From: Acerihabitans arboris
GTDB taxonomy: Bacteria; Pseudomonadota; Gammaproteobacteria; Enterobacterales; Enterobacteriaceae
Reading direction: 5' to 3'
Length of the DNA stretch: 64,000 nt
NCBI RefSeq assembly: GCF_010131535.1
Contig: NZ_WUBS01000015.1
Coordinates: 1 to 64,000, forward strand
Below the pieces are notes generated by a model. That model was not told the origin of the DNA and searched no databases. It saw nothing but the letters and a program-made list of their open reading frames with translations. Shown one piece after another: positions 8,999 to 18,572 of the stretch; position 1 is the stretch's first letter, and every line of letters begins with the position of its first letter. The position numbers and the translations under genes are program-made.

Positions 8999-9499
8999 AT
9001 TACCCTGGATGAGTTTAACCTGGCCCCGCCTGAAACCGCGGCGGCGATGCTGCTCGCCTGCGCGGCCATACCCGAATGGTCCTGGGATATTATTGCCGCC
9101 CGGCCGTTTGCCAGCGCGGATAGCCTGATTGAGTATGCCGGGGCGTTGGCCCTGCGCTGGCGGGCGAAACAGGTGAGCAATGCGCTGGCGCGCCATCCCC
9201 GCATCGGCGAGCGCCCCGTCGGCCATGGCGCCGACGCCGGGCATTCCCGTCGCGAGCAGTCGGCGGTCGATCCCGCCGACGCACGGCTGGCGGCCGATCT
9301 GCTGGAAGGCAACCGGCGCTACGAACAACGCTTCGGGCAGGTGTTCCTGATTCACGCCGCGGGACGCGGCGGCCACGACATCCTGGCGCGCCTGCGCCAG
9401 CGCCTGGAGCACAGCCCCGAACAGGAACAACGCGAGACCGCGCTGCAGTTAAGGAAAATCGCCCTGTCACGCTTACAGCAGGAGCTGGCGCCATGTTGA
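8999..9499 (+). CDS. uraD: OHCU decarboxylase, ATT start codon
   Basis: 166 residues when read from ATT at 8999, giving the family N-terminus ITLDEFNLAPP. It is 2-oxo-4-hydroxy-4-carboxy-5-ureidoimidazoline decarboxylase (HpxQ/UraD), which yields S-allantoin in the last step of urate breakdown. The HPRIGE signature is present. A strong Shine-Dalgarno GAGGAGA (8986-8992) sits 6 nt before the ATT. The first in-frame ATG is at 9047 and would remove the conserved first helix; an in-frame stop lies at 8984, so no earlier start exists. It overlaps uraH by a few bases, so the two are translationally coupled. Confidence 0.87.
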   Translation: MTLDEFNLAPPETAAAMLLACAAIPEWSWDIIAARPFASADSLIEYAGALALRWRAKQVSNALARHPRIGERPVGHGADAGHSRREQSAVDPADARLAADLLEGNRRYEQRFGQVFLIHAAGRGGHDILARLRQRLEHSPEQEQRETALQLRKIALSRLQQELAPC

Positions 9500-9840
9500 T
9501 GAGCCGTTGCAATATTACCACCCATATCCTGGATACCTCTCGGGGTAAACCGGCGGCGCGGGTCAAGGTCAAGCTGGAAAAAGAGCAGGCTTTTACGTGG
9601 GAGACCGCCGCCAGCGGGGAGACCGACAGCGACGGCCGGCTGGCGACGCTGACGCCCGGCGGCATATCGCCGGGCCATTACCGCCTGAGCGCCGCGTTCG
9701 GCGCCTGGTTTGCCCGGCAGGGCGTCGACGCCTTATACGGCTCGGCGATCGTTGATTTTTTTGTGCTGGAGGGCCAGGAGCACCTTCATTTGCCGCTGTT
9801 GATCAGCCCCTACGGCTGGTCCACCTACCGGGGCAGTTGA
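9493..9840 (+). CDS. uraH: 5-hydroxyisourate hydrolase (transthyretin-like)
   Basis: 115 residues of the transthyretin-related family: N-terminal TTHILDTSRGKPA with the catalytic His, and the diagnostic C-terminal YRGS. It hydrolyses 5-hydroxyisourate to OHCU, the substrate of UraD, so the two genes encode consecutive steps. The ATG at 9493 has AGGAG at good spacing inside the end of uraD; ATG 9499 is an alternative. No signal peptide is seen, so it is cytoplasmic, as is its partner. Confidence 0.92.
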   Translation: MLMSRCNITTHILDTSRGKPAARVKVKLEKEQAFTWETAASGETDSDGRLATLTPGGISPGHYRLSAAFGAWFARQGVDALYGSAIVDFFVLEGQEHLHLPLLISPYGWSTYRGS

Positions 9841-9908
9841 ACCATTGTTGCCGCAGGATCGCAAAGCCCGGGCGCGGCGCGCGGTTGCCTTGTCAGTGCC
9901 CCCGGGCG

Positions 9909-10682
9909 TCAGTTATCGAGCGTAAAGGTATCGGCGTCAAGCCAGGCGGGAAAGGCTTGACGATACTCGCGCAGGCTGTCGAGGGATAAGCTGGCGTCCA
10001 GGCGCGCCTCCTGCCCGGGCGCGCCCTTGGCCAGCACATTCCCCGACGGGTCGATGATCATGCTGTCGCCGCTGTACTGATGGCCGTTGCCGTCGGTGCC
10101 GACGCGGTTACAGCCCGCCACATAGGCCTGGTTCTCGATGGCGCGGGCCGCCAGCAGGGTTTGCCAGTGATTGGCGCGCGGCGCCGGCCAGTTGGCGACG
10201 TACAGCGCCAAATCGTAATCCTGGCGGTTGCGCGACCATACTGGAAAACGCAGGTCATAACAGACCTGCGGCAGGATGCGCCAGCCGCGCCAGTCCACCA
10301 CCACGCGCTTCTGGCCCGCCTGGTAATGCCGATGCTCATCCGCCATGCGAAACAGGTGGCGTTTATCATAGACATGGACCCGGCCCTGCGGTTCCACCAG
10401 CAAAAAGCGGTTGACCGCGCCGTCCGCCGCGCCGATAGCCGCGCTGCCGCCTATCATGGCGCCGGTGGTTTTAGCCCACTGCTGCAGCCATTCCACCACC
10501 CGGCCCTGCGGCAGCGCGCGGCCTGCCGCCTCCATGGCAAAACCGGTGGTGAACATTTCCGGCAGGATAACCAAATCGCGCCCCTGGATTTCGGCCAGGA
10601 GGCGGTCGAAATGGTTGAGGTTAGCCTCGCCATCCATCCAGGCCAGCGGCTGCTGCAACAGGCTGATGTTCAAAGTTGACAT
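9909..10682 (-). CDS. yafV: Omega-amidase YafV (nitrilase superfamily)
   Basis: 257 residues starting MSTLNISLLQQPL. The nitrilase triad is visible: Glu in ILPEMFTTGF, Lys in YDKRHLF and Cys in QVCYDLRFP. YafV-type enzymes hydrolyse alpha-ketoglutaramate, the product of glutamine transamination, to 2-oxoglutarate and ammonia. The start at 10682 lies inside the end of the aminotransferase gene (13-bp overlap), so the two are coupled. That pairing makes chemical sense: a glutamine-dependent transaminase followed by the enzyme that clears its keto product, part of methionine salvage. Confidence 0.93.
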   Translation of the reverse strand: MSTLNISLLQQPLAWMDGEANLNHFDRLLAEIQGRDLVILPEMFTTGFAMEAAGRALPQGRVVEWLQQWAKTTGAMIGGSAAIGAADGAVNRFLLVEPQGRVHVYDKRHLFRMADEHRHYQAGQKRVVVDWRGWRILPQVCYDLRFPVWSRNRQDYDLALYVANWPAPRANHWQTLLAARAIENQAYVAGCNRVGTDGNGHQYSGDSMIIDPSGNVLAKGAPGQEARLDASLSLDSLREYRQAFPAWLDADTFTLDN

Positions 10683-11827
10683 AAACGCTCCGCGGCGGCA
10701 TCGAGGGTGACATCCTGCTTGGCAAAACACAGCCGGATCAGTTTGTGCGGAAACGGCTCGGCACAGAATACCGACAAAGGAATGGCGGCCACGCCCACGT
10801 TAACCGTCAGCCACCGGCAGAACGCTACATCCTCCATATCCGATATCGCGCTGTAGTCGGCCAGGAGGAAGTAGGTGCCCTCGCAGGGCAACAGCTCTAG
10901 CCGGCTTGGCGCCAGCGCCTGCACCAGGTGATCGCGCCGGCCGCGGTAAAAATCGGGCAGCTGTTGCCAATGCCCCGGCTCGTCGCGCAGCATATCGGCC
11001 AACGCCAGCTGCGCCGGGGTATTCACTGAAAACGTCAGGTATTGGTGAATTTTACGCACCTCTGCGCTGAGCGCCGCCGGCGCCACGCAATAGCCCACCT
11101 TCCAGCCGGTCATATGATAGGTTTTGCCGAACGACGAAACGGCAATGGCGCGCTGGCGCAGCTCGGGATGGGTCAGCACGCTGGCATGTCCGCCGGCGGC
11201 AAAACAGATATGTTCGTAAACCTCGTCGCTCAGCACATAAATTTCCCGTTCGGCGATGGCCTGCCAGAGCTGGACAAAGTCCTCGTCCTGCCAGACGGTG
11301 GCGGACGGATTATGCGGCGTGTTGAGGATCACCAGGCGGGTGCGGTCGTTAAGCTGCGCGCCAAACGCCGTCCAGTCGACGCGAAACGCCGGCGGCGTTA
11401 GCGCGATGCGGCGGGTCACGCCTCCGGCCAGGGTGACCGCCGGCGCATAGCTGTCATAGCTGGGATCAAAACAGATCACTTCATCGCCGCTGCGCACCAG
11501 CGCGCTGATGGCGGCAAACAGGGCTTCCGTGGCCCCGGCGGTTACCGTGACCTCCAGATCCGGATCGGGGCGCCAGCCGTAGAGGCGTTCGGTTTTATCG
11601 GCAATCGCCGCGCGCAGGGGCAGCGCGCCGGTCATCGGGGCATACTGGTTGGCGCCGTGGGCCACGTGATGCGCCAGCCGGGCCTTCAGGTAATCGGGGC
11701 CGTCAAAATCCGGAAATCCCTGCGACAGGTTAATCGCCTGATGCTGCTGCGCCAGCGCGCTCATTTGGGTAAAAATAGTGGTGCCCAGCGCGGGGAGCTT
11801 GCTTTGCGGAACGTAGATACTGCTCAT
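10670..11827 (-). CDS. ybdL: Methionine aminotransferase YbdL/MtnE-type
   Basis: 385 residues, a PLP-dependent class I aminotransferase. Key features: NLSQGFPDFDGP near the N-terminus, NTPHNPSATVW, the SDEVYEH segment, and the Schiff-base lysine in SFGKTYHMTGWK. It aminates 4-methylthio-2-oxobutanoate to methionine, the last step of methylthioadenosine salvage, with glutamine or aromatic amino acids as donors. It is the first gene of a two-gene unit with yafV. Three tandem MetJ-like boxes lie 68 bp upstream. Confidence 0.93.
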   Translation of the reverse strand: MSSIYVPQSKLPALGTTIFTQMSALAQQHQAINLSQGFPDFDGPDYLKARLAHHVAHGANQYAPMTGALPLRAAIADKTERLYGWRPDPDLEVTVTAGATEALFAAISALVRSGDEVICFDPSYDSYAPAVTLAGGVTRRIALTPPAFRVDWTAFGAQLNDRTRLVILNTPHNPSATVWQDEDFVQLWQAIAEREIYVLSDEVYEHICFAAGGHASVLTHPELRQRAIAVSSFGKTYHMTGWKVGYCVAPAALSAEVRKIHQYLTFSVNTPAQLALADMLRDEPGHWQQLPDFYRGRRDHLVQALAPSRLELLPCEGTYFLLADYSAISDMEDVAFCRWLTVNVGVAAIPLSVFCAEPFPHKLIRLCFAKQDVTLDAAAERLCQL

Positions 11828-11894
11828 AGCTAAATACCACTCTTAAAAGCCGGTTTTTACCTCAATATAACATGCTCAGCGTAATTAACAATCG

Positions 11895-11918
11895 GGACGT
11901 TTAGATGGGTATACGGCT
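11895..11918 (-). promoter_or_regulatory. Possible MetJ operator, three tandem met boxes
   Basis: Three adjoining 8-mers, GGACGTTT, AGATGGGT and ATACGGCT, match the met box AGACGTCT at 6, 5 and 6 of 8 positions. They lie 68 bp before the methionine aminotransferase start. MetJ binds tandem boxes, and methionine-salvage genes belong to its regulon in related bacteria, so the context supports it. The match is moderate. Confidence 0.5.
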
Positions 11919-12036
11919 AAAATACGCTACGGCGGTCAAAAGGATTGAATTAGTACGACAAATTATTTCGGCAACATAACGGGCATAAAAAGGCGACTAT
12001 AATTGCTCCTTCGAACCGCAACGAAATGAGAGACAG

Positions 12037-12621
12037 ATGATTAACGCAAAAAGAATCGCAGCACCCCTGGTTATCGGCTTCGGGCTGCTTTCCGGCTTTG
12101 CCCAGGCGGCGACCCAGACCTACGCCATGGATCCTGCGCATACCTCGGTGGTGTTCTCCTGGAACCATTTCGGCTTCTCCAATCCGACCGCTGATTTTTC
12201 CAATGTTTCCGGTAATATCCAGTTAAATGACGCCGATATCGCCCGTTCGACGGTGGATGTGTCCATCCCGGTCGCCACGGTCGATACCCATGTCCAAAAG
12301 CTGACGGATGACTTCAAGGGCAAGGACTATTTCGATCTGGCCGCTTATCCGCTGGCCACCTTCCGCAGCACAAAAATCGTCAGCGAAGGCGGAAACAAAT
12401 ATAAAGTGTATGGCGACCTGAAAATCAAAAACATCACCAAGCCGGTGATATTGGACGCGGTGCTGAACAAGAAAGGCGAACATCCGATGGCGAAAAAACA
12501 GGCGGTCGGTTTTAATGCCGTCACCACCATCAAGCGCTCTGATTTTGCCATGGACAAATACGTGCCTATGGTCAGCGACGCCGTGGTGATTACCATTTCC
12601 ACCGAGGCGCTGGTGAAATAG
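12037..12621 (+). CDS. YceI family periplasmic protein
   Basis: 194 residues with a clear signal peptide ending AQA before ATQTYAMDPAHTSVVF, then a YceI-type lipocalin-like barrel: HTSVVFSWNHFGFSNP, DVSIPVATVDT, FDLAAYPLATFRST, and GFNAVTTIKRSDFAMDKY. YceI proteins bind polyisoprenoid-like ligands in the periplasm; the physiological role is unclear. It sits between the ybdL unit (divergent) and gmhA, where E. coli carries ivy and fadE. No cytochrome b561 partner (yceJ) is next to it. Confidence 0.92.
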   Translation: MINAKRIAAPLVIGFGLLSGFAQAATQTYAMDPAHTSVVFSWNHFGFSNPTADFSNVSGNIQLNDADIARSTVDVSIPVATVDTHVQKLTDDFKGKDYFDLAAYPLATFRSTKIVSEGGNKYKVYGDLKIKNITKPVILDAVLNKKGEHPMAKKQAVGFNAVTTIKRSDFAMDKYVPMVSDAVVITISTEALVK

Positions 12622-12851
12622 GCCGGGCCGGGGCGCATGAAAACACACCGGCGGGCGTCCACCCTGTCGGCGTACGGAAGACGGCGGCGTCTCCTGGTAC
12701 CCGCATAACAATCATAACCTGGCTCACAAACAGCAAATTCCATGTGGTAACGCAAGGGTAGACGGTTAACTTCGCTTCTCGTGGTTTCGTCAATCCGGTA
12801 AACTGATGGCTGGAATAATGATTGATTTAGCCAGCCTATACCGAGGGACCC

Positions 12852-13436
12852 ATGTATCAGGACTTGATTCGTAGTGAACTTAACGAAGCCGCGGCAACGC
12901 TTGCCAAATTCCTCAGCGACGATCGCCACCTGCAGTCGATAGAAGACGCCGCGGTGCTGATTGCCGGTTCATTCAAAGCCGGCGGCAAGATACTCTCCTG
13001 CGGCAACGGTGGCTCGCATTGCGACGCCATGCATTTCGCCGAGGAACTTACCGGCCGTTATCGCGATAACCGCCCGGCCTATCCGGCCATCGCCATTTCC
13101 GATCCCAGCCATCTGTCGTGTGTGAGTAACGATTTCGGCTACGACTTTGTGTTTTCGCGTTATGTGGAGGCGCTGGGTAATAAAGGCGACGTACTGCTCG
13201 GTATCTCGACGTCCGGTAACTCGGCCAATATTATCCGCGCCGTGGAAGCGGCACGCGCCAAAGGCATGAAGGTTATCGTGCTGACCGGCAAGGACGGCGG
13301 CAAAATGGCCGGCACCGCCGATGTGGAAATCCGCGTGCCGCATTTTGGTTATGCCGATCGCATTCAGGAAATCCATATCAAGGCGATCCATATCCTGATC
13401 CAGCTGATCGAGAAAGAAATGGCGGCGGGCGCGTAA
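12852..13436 (+). CDS. gmhA: Phosphoheptose isomerase
   Basis: 194 residues, near-identical in layout to E. coli GmhA/LpcA. It is a SIS-domain protein with [31 protein letters not shown] and the C-terminal [13 protein letters not shown] helix with the active-site His. It converts sedoheptulose 7-phosphate to D-glycero-D-manno-heptose 7-phosphate, the first step of ADP-heptose synthesis for the LPS inner core. It lies 37 bp before yafJ in the same direction, as in E. coli. Confidence 0.97.
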   Translation: MYQDLIRSELNEAAATLAKFLSDDRHLQSIEDAAVLIAGSFKAGGKILSCGNGGSHCDAMHFAEELTGRYRDNRPAYPAIAISDPSHLSCVSNDFGYDFVFSRYVEALGNKGDVLLGISTSGNSANIIRAVEAARAKGMKVIVLTGKDGGKMAGTADVEIRVPHFGYADRIQEIHIKAIHILIQLIEKEMAAGA

Positions 13437-13473
13437 TTACGGCCTTAAAACGTCATGGTATAGGAGACGGGTC

Positions 13474-14241
13474 ATGTGCGAACTGCTCGGGATGAGTGCC
13501 AATGTACCGACGGACATTTGCTTCAGCTTTACCGGGTTAGTACAACGCGGCGGCCGTACCGGGCCGCACAAGGACGGGTGGGGTATTACCTTTTATGAAG
13601 GACTGGGCTGCCGGACCTTCAAGGATCCGTTGCCGAGTTTCAATTCGCCTATCGCGCGGCTGGTGCAGGATTATCCGATTAAATCCTGCGCGGTGGTGTC
13701 GCATATCCGCCAGGCCAATCGCGGCGAGGTGTCATTGGAAAATACCCACCCCTTTACCCGCGAGCTGTGGGGACGCAACTGGACCTTTGCCCACAACGGC
13801 CAGCTCAGGGGATTTCGTCATTTGGCTACCGGATGTTATCGCCCGGTGGGCCAGACCGACAGCGAATATGCCTTTTGCTGGCTGCTGGCCAGGCTGGCGG
13901 CCCGTTATCCACGCACTCCGGCAAACTGGCCGGCGGTATTTAGGTATATTGCCGCGCTTGCGGGCGAGCTGCGACAAAAAGGCATCTTTAATATGCTGTT
14001 GTCGGACGGCCGTTTTGTGATGGGGTACTGCTCCACCGATCTTTATTGGATCACCCGGCGGGCGCCGTTTGGCAAGGCGACGCTGCTTGACCAGGATGTG
14101 GAGATCGATTTCCAGCAGCAGACCACGCCGGACGACGTGGTTACCGTTATCGCTACGCAGCCGCTGACCGGGAATGAAACCTGGCACAAGGTAGCGCCAG
14201 GCGAGATGGTGTTATTTCGGCTGGGTGAGCGCGAACTGTGA
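13474..14241 (+). CDS. yafJ: YafJ, class II glutamine amidotransferase-like
   Basis: 255 residues with Cys2 as the N-terminal nucleophile ([10 protein letters not shown]), [22 protein letters not shown] and the NTHPF/AHNGQL loop of the class II (Ntn) amidotransferase domain. The protein consists only of this domain, so it needs an unidentified partner or acts as a glutamine-dependent hydrolase. The last 30 bases overlap the end of the convergent dpaA gene. Confidence 0.93.
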   Translation: MCELLGMSANVPTDICFSFTGLVQRGGRTGPHKDGWGITFYEGLGCRTFKDPLPSFNSPIARLVQDYPIKSCAVVSHIRQANRGEVSLENTHPFTRELWGRNWTFAHNGQLRGFRHLATGCYRPVGQTDSEYAFCWLLARLAARYPRTPANWPAVFRYIAALAGELRQKGIFNMLLSDGRFVMGYCSTDLYWITRRAPFGKATLLDQDVEIDFQQQTTPDDVVTVIATQPLTGNETWHKVAPGEMVLFRLGEREL

Positions 14242-14949
14242 GATCACGGGGGTGCCGCTGTTTAACTGCAGCGGCGCGCTGACGGTATATTGACCGTTAA
14301 CCACCCCCACCGCCGGCGGCTGGCGGTAACGGGCAAAATACGCGTAGCCCGGCTCGAGCGAGCGCCAGAATGGGTAATAAGTCGAAAAACGGTGGCGCTG
14401 CAGGTTTGCCTCCGTCATGCGGAACGGGAAAATATGGATACTCACCTGCGCCTGGCCGTTTAGCAATGCGGATTCCACATACTGATAAATCTCGGCGATA
14501 TAACCGTCGGTCATGGCATAACAGCCTATCGAGCGGCAATCGCCATGAATCATCAGCATGGCGCCGGAATACCCTTGCGATTGATCATAGGCATTAGGAA
14601 ACCCGATATTGATCGCCCGATAATAATGGCTATTCGGATTCAGGTTACGATTGGTAATAGAATAAAACCCTTCCGGGCTTTTAAAATCACCTTCCCGGCG
14701 TTTGGGACCCAGGCCGCCGGAAAAATTGCAGATGCGGTAGCTGCCCAGCATGCGGTATTCGTTACCCAGCTTGGCATACAGCTCCAGCGTCCTTTCTTCT
14801 TTAAAGATCTGAATAAAAACCGGTGAGCCTAATAATTGTGCTTTTAATTCTTTCGATACCTGCGTCTGCGCCTGCTCGCTGGCGTAACTGACGGACGTCA
14901 TGGCCGGTATACAAAACAATATCGCAAATAACAGTGCGATTTTGCCCAT
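14212..14949 (-). CDS. dpaA: DpaA (YafK), murein-lipoprotein-releasing L,D-transpeptidase homologue
   Basis: 245 residues with signal peptide [21 protein letters not shown] and a YkuD-type catalytic domain. The active-site motif HGDCRSIGC holds His and the catalytic Cys, and the SPEGFYSI segment is present. E. coli DpaA cleaves the bond between Braun lipoprotein and peptidoglycan in the periplasm. The start at 14949 has AGGA six bases upstream; ATG 14955 would put that site against the start codon. The end overlaps yafJ by 30 bp. Confidence 0.93.
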   Translation of the reverse strand: MGKIALLFAILFCIPAMTSVSYASEQAQTQVSKELKAQLLGSPVFIQIFKEERTLELYAKLGNEYRMLGSYRICNFSGGLGPKRREGDFKSPEGFYSITNRNLNPNSHYYRAINIGFPNAYDQSQGYSGAMLMIHGDCRSIGCYAMTDGYIAEIYQYVESALLNGQAQVSIHIFPFRMTEANLQRHRFSTYYPFWRSLEPGYAYFARYRQPPAVGVVNGQYTVSAPLQLNSGTPVISQFALTQPK

Positions 14950-15102
14950 TGTCATTCCTGCGTAGTCAAAATAATAAAGATGCCAGACAACGGACATTGT
15001 CGGCGGACCCTTTTAAAAACGTCAAATAAAACAACTAAAACAGCGACACGATATCACTGCCTGTATATTTATCAAGATACGTTTTGTATAAATTCGTCGC
15101 CT

Positions 15103-15122
15103 TACTGTATACTTGTACAGTT
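15103..15122 (+). promoter_or_regulatory. LexA (SOS) box of dinB
   Basis: CTGTATACTTGTACAG has the perfect CTGT-N8-ACAG form with the AT-rich flanks of strong LexA sites. It lies 15 bp upstream of the dinB start, so it covers the promoter or leader. Confidence 0.93.
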
Positions 15123-15134
15123 AAGGGGGGGTAA

Positions 15135-16220
15135 ATGCGTAAAATCATACATGTCGATATGGATTGCTTCTTCGCGGCGGTGGAAATGCGCGACGATCCG
15201 ACTTTACGCGATATTCCCATCGCCATCGGCGGCAGCGCGGATCGGCGCGGGGTGATCAGCACCGCCAATTATCCGGCCCGGGTGTTCGGCGTGCATAGCG
15301 CCATGTCCACCGCCATGGCGCTGAAACTATGTCCCCAGCTAAAACTGCTGCCCGGCCGCATGGCTGCCTATAAGGAAGCCTCGGAGCATATCCGCCACAT
15401 TTTCGGCCAATACACGCCGCTGATTGAACCGCTGTCGCTGGACGAGGCCTATCTGGATGTTTCCGCAAGCCCCCATCACAACGGGTCGGCGACCCTGATG
15501 GCCCAGGCCATCCGCCAGCAGATTGCCGACGAGCTTCATCTCACCGCCTCGGCCGGGGTGGCGCCGGTAAAATTTTTAGCCAAAATCGCCTCGGACCTTA
15601 ATAAACCCAACGGGCAATATGTCATTACCCCCGAACAGGTGCCGGCATTTTTGGCGCAACTGCCGTTGAGCAAGATACCCGGCGTCGGCAAGGTCACCGC
15701 CAAAAAGCTGGCCGAGATGGGATTAAACACCTGCCTGGACGTGCAACGCTGCAATCTGGCGGCGCTGCTGCGGCAGTTCGGTAAGTTCGGCCGGGTGATC
15801 TGGGAGCGTTCGCAGGGTATCGATGAGCGGGACGTCTCTTCCGATCGGCTGCGCAAATCGGTCGGCGTCGAGCGTACCCTGGCGAAAGATATTGTCGATT
15901 GGGCGGACTGCGCGGCGATTATCGAGCAGCTTTACCCGGAGCTGGAGCGGCGTCTCGGCCGGGTGAGGCCGGATCTGCAAATTGCCCGGCAGGGAATAAA
16001 GCTAAAGTTCGCCGATTTCCAGCAAACCACCCAGGAGCATGTGTGGACGCGGTTGAATAAAGCGGATTTGCTGGATACGGCGCGCCAGGCGTGGGAGCAA
16101 CGGCGCGGCGATCGCGGCGTGCGCCTGGTGGGGCTGCATGTGACGTTATTGGACCCGCAAATCGAGCGTCAGCTGATGCTCGATTGGGAAGACGATATGT
16201 TGCACCGGCCTCTTTCGTGA
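15135..16220 (+). CDS. dinB: DNA polymerase IV
   Basis: 361 residues, a Y-family polymerase. Active-site acidic residues lie in [15 protein letters not shown] (Asp8) and [10 protein letters not shown] (Asp-Glu pair). The helix-hairpin-helix segment [16 protein letters not shown] and the little-finger domain follow. The C-terminus is [16 protein letters not shown] rather than the canonical clamp-binding QLVLGL; QLMLDW occupies that place. It does translesion synthesis under SOS control. In E. coli yafN, yafO and yafP follow in the operon; here the convergent pepD follows directly. Confidence 0.97.
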   Translation: MRKIIHVDMDCFFAAVEMRDDPTLRDIPIAIGGSADRRGVISTANYPARVFGVHSAMSTAMALKLCPQLKLLPGRMAAYKEASEHIRHIFGQYTPLIEPLSLDEAYLDVSASPHHNGSATLMAQAIRQQIADELHLTASAGVAPVKFLAKIASDLNKPNGQYVITPEQVPAFLAQLPLSKIPGVGKVTAKKLAEMGLNTCLDVQRCNLAALLRQFGKFGRVIWERSQGIDERDVSSDRLRKSVGVERTLAKDIVDWADCAAIIEQLYPELERRLGRVRPDLQIARQGIKLKFADFQQTTQEHVWTRLNKADLLDTARQAWEQRRGDRGVRLVGLHVTLLDPQIERQLMLDWEDDMLHRPLS

Positions 16221-16237
16221 GGCGCGGTTGACCGACA

Positions 16238-17698
16238 TCAGTTCTTTTCAGGAATGGCTTTCAGCAGCGCGGTGAGCAATATCCAGTATTGGCCGACGCT
16301 TTTGATATGCACCTGTTCATCCGGGGAATGCGGTCCGGTAATGGTCGGCCCGATGGAAACCATATCCATCTGCGGATAAGGCTTTTTAAACAATCCGCAT
16401 TCCAGGCCCGCGTGGATCACCTGAATATTCGGCGTTTTGTTAAACAGCTTTTGGTAGGTCTCGCGCACGATATGCATCACCGGTGAGTTGGCGTCCGGCT
16501 TCCAGCCCGGGTAGCTGCCCTTGGCGATGGTTTCGGCGCCGGCCAGGCGGCCCAAAGCGCTGAGCGTGCCCACCACATCCTCTTTGCCGCTGTCGATAAG
16601 CGAGCGGATCAGGCAGCGGATATGCGCCCGATCGGCTTCTGTCGACACCACGCCGACGTTCAGCGAAGTTTCCACCACGCCTTTCACATCGTCGCTCATG
16701 CGGATCACGCCGTTGGGCATGGCGTTGAGCAGGGCGATAAAACGATCGCCGCAGCCTTTGGTCAGCGCCTGCGCGTCTGACGTTGCCGGTTCAATCTGGA
16801 TCGCGAGTTTCTTTTCCACCGCCGCCAGTTCAGCCTTGATCACCGCCAGGTATTCCTGCGCCAGGGCATGCAGGCTTTCGGCGTTTTCCTGCGGCAGGGC
16901 CAGCGTCGCAAAAGCTTCGCGTGGGATAGCGTTGCGCAGCGTGCCGCCGTTAAGGTCCAGCAGGCGGATATCAAGCTTTTGGCCGTGCAGGGACAGGAAA
17001 CGGGCCAGCAGCTTATTGGCGTTGGCCAGGCCCAGGTGGATATCGGCGCCGGAGTGGCCGCCTTTCAGGCCCTTGATCGTCAGTTTCAGGGGTTGGTAAC
17101 CGGCCGGCACCGCCTCGCGCTCCAGGGGCAGGATGGTCTTGAAATCCACCCCGCCGGCGCAACCCATATAGATTTCGCCTTCTTCCTCGGAGTCGGTATT
17201 GATCAGGATCTCGGCCTGCAGCCAGCCGGGTTGCAAACCAAAGGCGCCGGCCATGCCGGTTTCCTCGGTCATGGTCAGCAACACTTCCAGCGGGCCGTGC
17301 TGCACGCTGTCGTCGGCCAGGACCGCCAGTGCGGAAGCCATGCCGATGCCGTTATCGGCGCCGAGCGTGGTGCCGCGCGCCTTGACCCAGTCGGCGTCGA
17401 CATAGGGCTGGATGGGATCGGTGGCAAAATCGTGGATGGTGTCGCTGTTTTTCTGCGGCACCATATCCAGGTGCGCCTGCAATACCACCGGCTGGCGTTT
17501 TTCATAGCCCGGCGTGGCGGGCTTACGCAGCAAGACATTGCCGACCGCATCGCGTTCCGCATGCAGCCCTTTTTCCTGCGCCCAATGTAAAATATGGGCG
17601 GCCAGCGCCTCTTCATGATAGGAGGGATGCGGAATGGAGCAGATTTTGGCAAAAATTTGCCATAATGGCTGAGGTGAAAGTTGAGTCAGTTCAGACAC
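16238..17698 (-). CDS. pepD: Aminoacyl-histidine dipeptidase (peptidase D)
   Basis: 486 residues, one more than E. coli PepD. It is an M20 metallopeptidase with HLDMVPQ, GADNGIGMA, MTEETGMAG and the INTDSEEEGE metal ligands, and VIHAGLECGLF near the C-terminus. It splits Xaa-His dipeptides such as carnosine in the cytoplasm. It is convergent with dinB (17 bp between the stops) and divergent from gpt, as in E. coli. Confidence 0.97.
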   Translation of the reverse strand: MSELTQLSPQPLWQIFAKICSIPHPSYHEEALAAHILHWAQEKGLHAERDAVGNVLLRKPATPGYEKRQPVVLQAHLDMVPQKNSDTIHDFATDPIQPYVDADWVKARGTTLGADNGIGMASALAVLADDSVQHGPLEVLLTMTEETGMAGAFGLQPGWLQAEILINTDSEEEGEIYMGCAGGVDFKTILPLEREAVPAGYQPLKLTIKGLKGGHSGADIHLGLANANKLLARFLSLHGQKLDIRLLDLNGGTLRNAIPREAFATLALPQENAESLHALAQEYLAVIKAELAAVEKKLAIQIEPATSDAQALTKGCGDRFIALLNAMPNGVIRMSDDVKGVVETSLNVGVVSTEADRAHIRCLIRSLIDSGKEDVVGTLSALGRLAGAETIAKGSYPGWKPDANSPVMHIVRETYQKLFNKTPNIQVIHAGLECGLFKKPYPQMDMVSIGPTITGPHSPDEQVHIKSVGQYWILLTALLKAIPEKN

Positions 17699-17930
17699 GA
17701 TAAAAACTCCTGTTACAACGTAAGACCCGGTCTGGTCGTCATTAACAGCCCGCAGACGGTCGGATGGTTACCAAAGAGGGATAAAGAATACCACTTTACT
17801 TTGACCGATGGTGAAACCGCGGTTAAAAAGGGCGGTAGCGCTGGTATTTCCGCGGTGGCGTCTTTATAATCTCGCGCAACCTTTTTTCCCTGTACTTTTA
17901 GGCCGACCCCATCCGGCTGGGACAGCATTT

Positions 17931-18389
17931 ATGAGCGAAAAATACGTCGTAACCTGGGACATGTTGCAAATTCAGGCGCGGAAACTGGCCCAGCGGCTAC
18001 TCCCCGCAGAACAATGGAAAGGTATTATCGCGGTCAGCCGCGGCGGTCTGGTGCCGGGATCGCTGCTGGCGCGCGAGCTGAATATCCGCCATGTGGATAC
18101 CGTTTGCATCTCCAGTTACGATCATAACAACCAGCGCGAGCTCAAGGTGCTCAAACGCGCCGAAGGCGACGGCGAAGGTTTTATCGTCATTGACGACCTG
18201 GTGGATACCGGCGGCACCGCCAAAGCCATTCGCGATATGTATCCCAAAGCGCATTTCGTGACGATTTTCGCCAAACCCGCCGGTCGCCCGCTGGTGGACG
18301 ACTATATGGTCGATATCCCGCAGGACACCTGGATTGAGCAGCCGTGGGATATGGGCGTGGTGTTTATTCCCCCCCTGGTTGGCAAATAA
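17931..18389 (+). CDS. gpt: Xanthine-guanine phosphoribosyltransferase
   Basis: 152 residues, the exact length of E. coli Gpt. The start is set at MSEKYVVTW, which is the family N-terminus; the frame is open for 41 codons upstream but that part is unconserved. The PRPP-binding motif [14 protein letters not shown] and the base-site [12 protein letters not shown] are intact. It salvages guanine and xanthine to GMP and XMP at the inner membrane. Confidence 0.97.
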   Translation: MSEKYVVTWDMLQIQARKLAQRLLPAEQWKGIIAVSRGGLVPGSLLARELNIRHVDTVCISSYDHNNQRELKVLKRAEGDGEGFIVIDDLVDTGGTAKAIRDMYPKAHFVTIFAKPAGRPLVDDYMVDIPQDTWIEQPWDMGVVFIPPLVGK

Positions 18390-18452
18390 GCGTTCGCCCC
18401 CCCGGCTACGGCCGTTTTTCCGGCCGATAGCAGGTGATATGTTCCCGACCGC

Positions 18453-18483
18453 ACGCCCGGCAACACGCCGGGCGTTTGTTTGT
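18453..18483 (+). terminator. Terminator after gpt
   Basis: Stem ACGCCCGGC / GCCGGGCGT with a 5-nt loop, followed by TTGTTTGTTTG. The T-tract is interrupted, so termination may be partial. Confidence 0.65.
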
Positions 18484-18572
18484 TTGTCGTTTAATGAGTA
18501 ACCTTGCTAATATGACCCACTTATTCTTTAGCTTCTTATTTATGGCAAACGGTTTGCGGAGGCGATAGCTCA

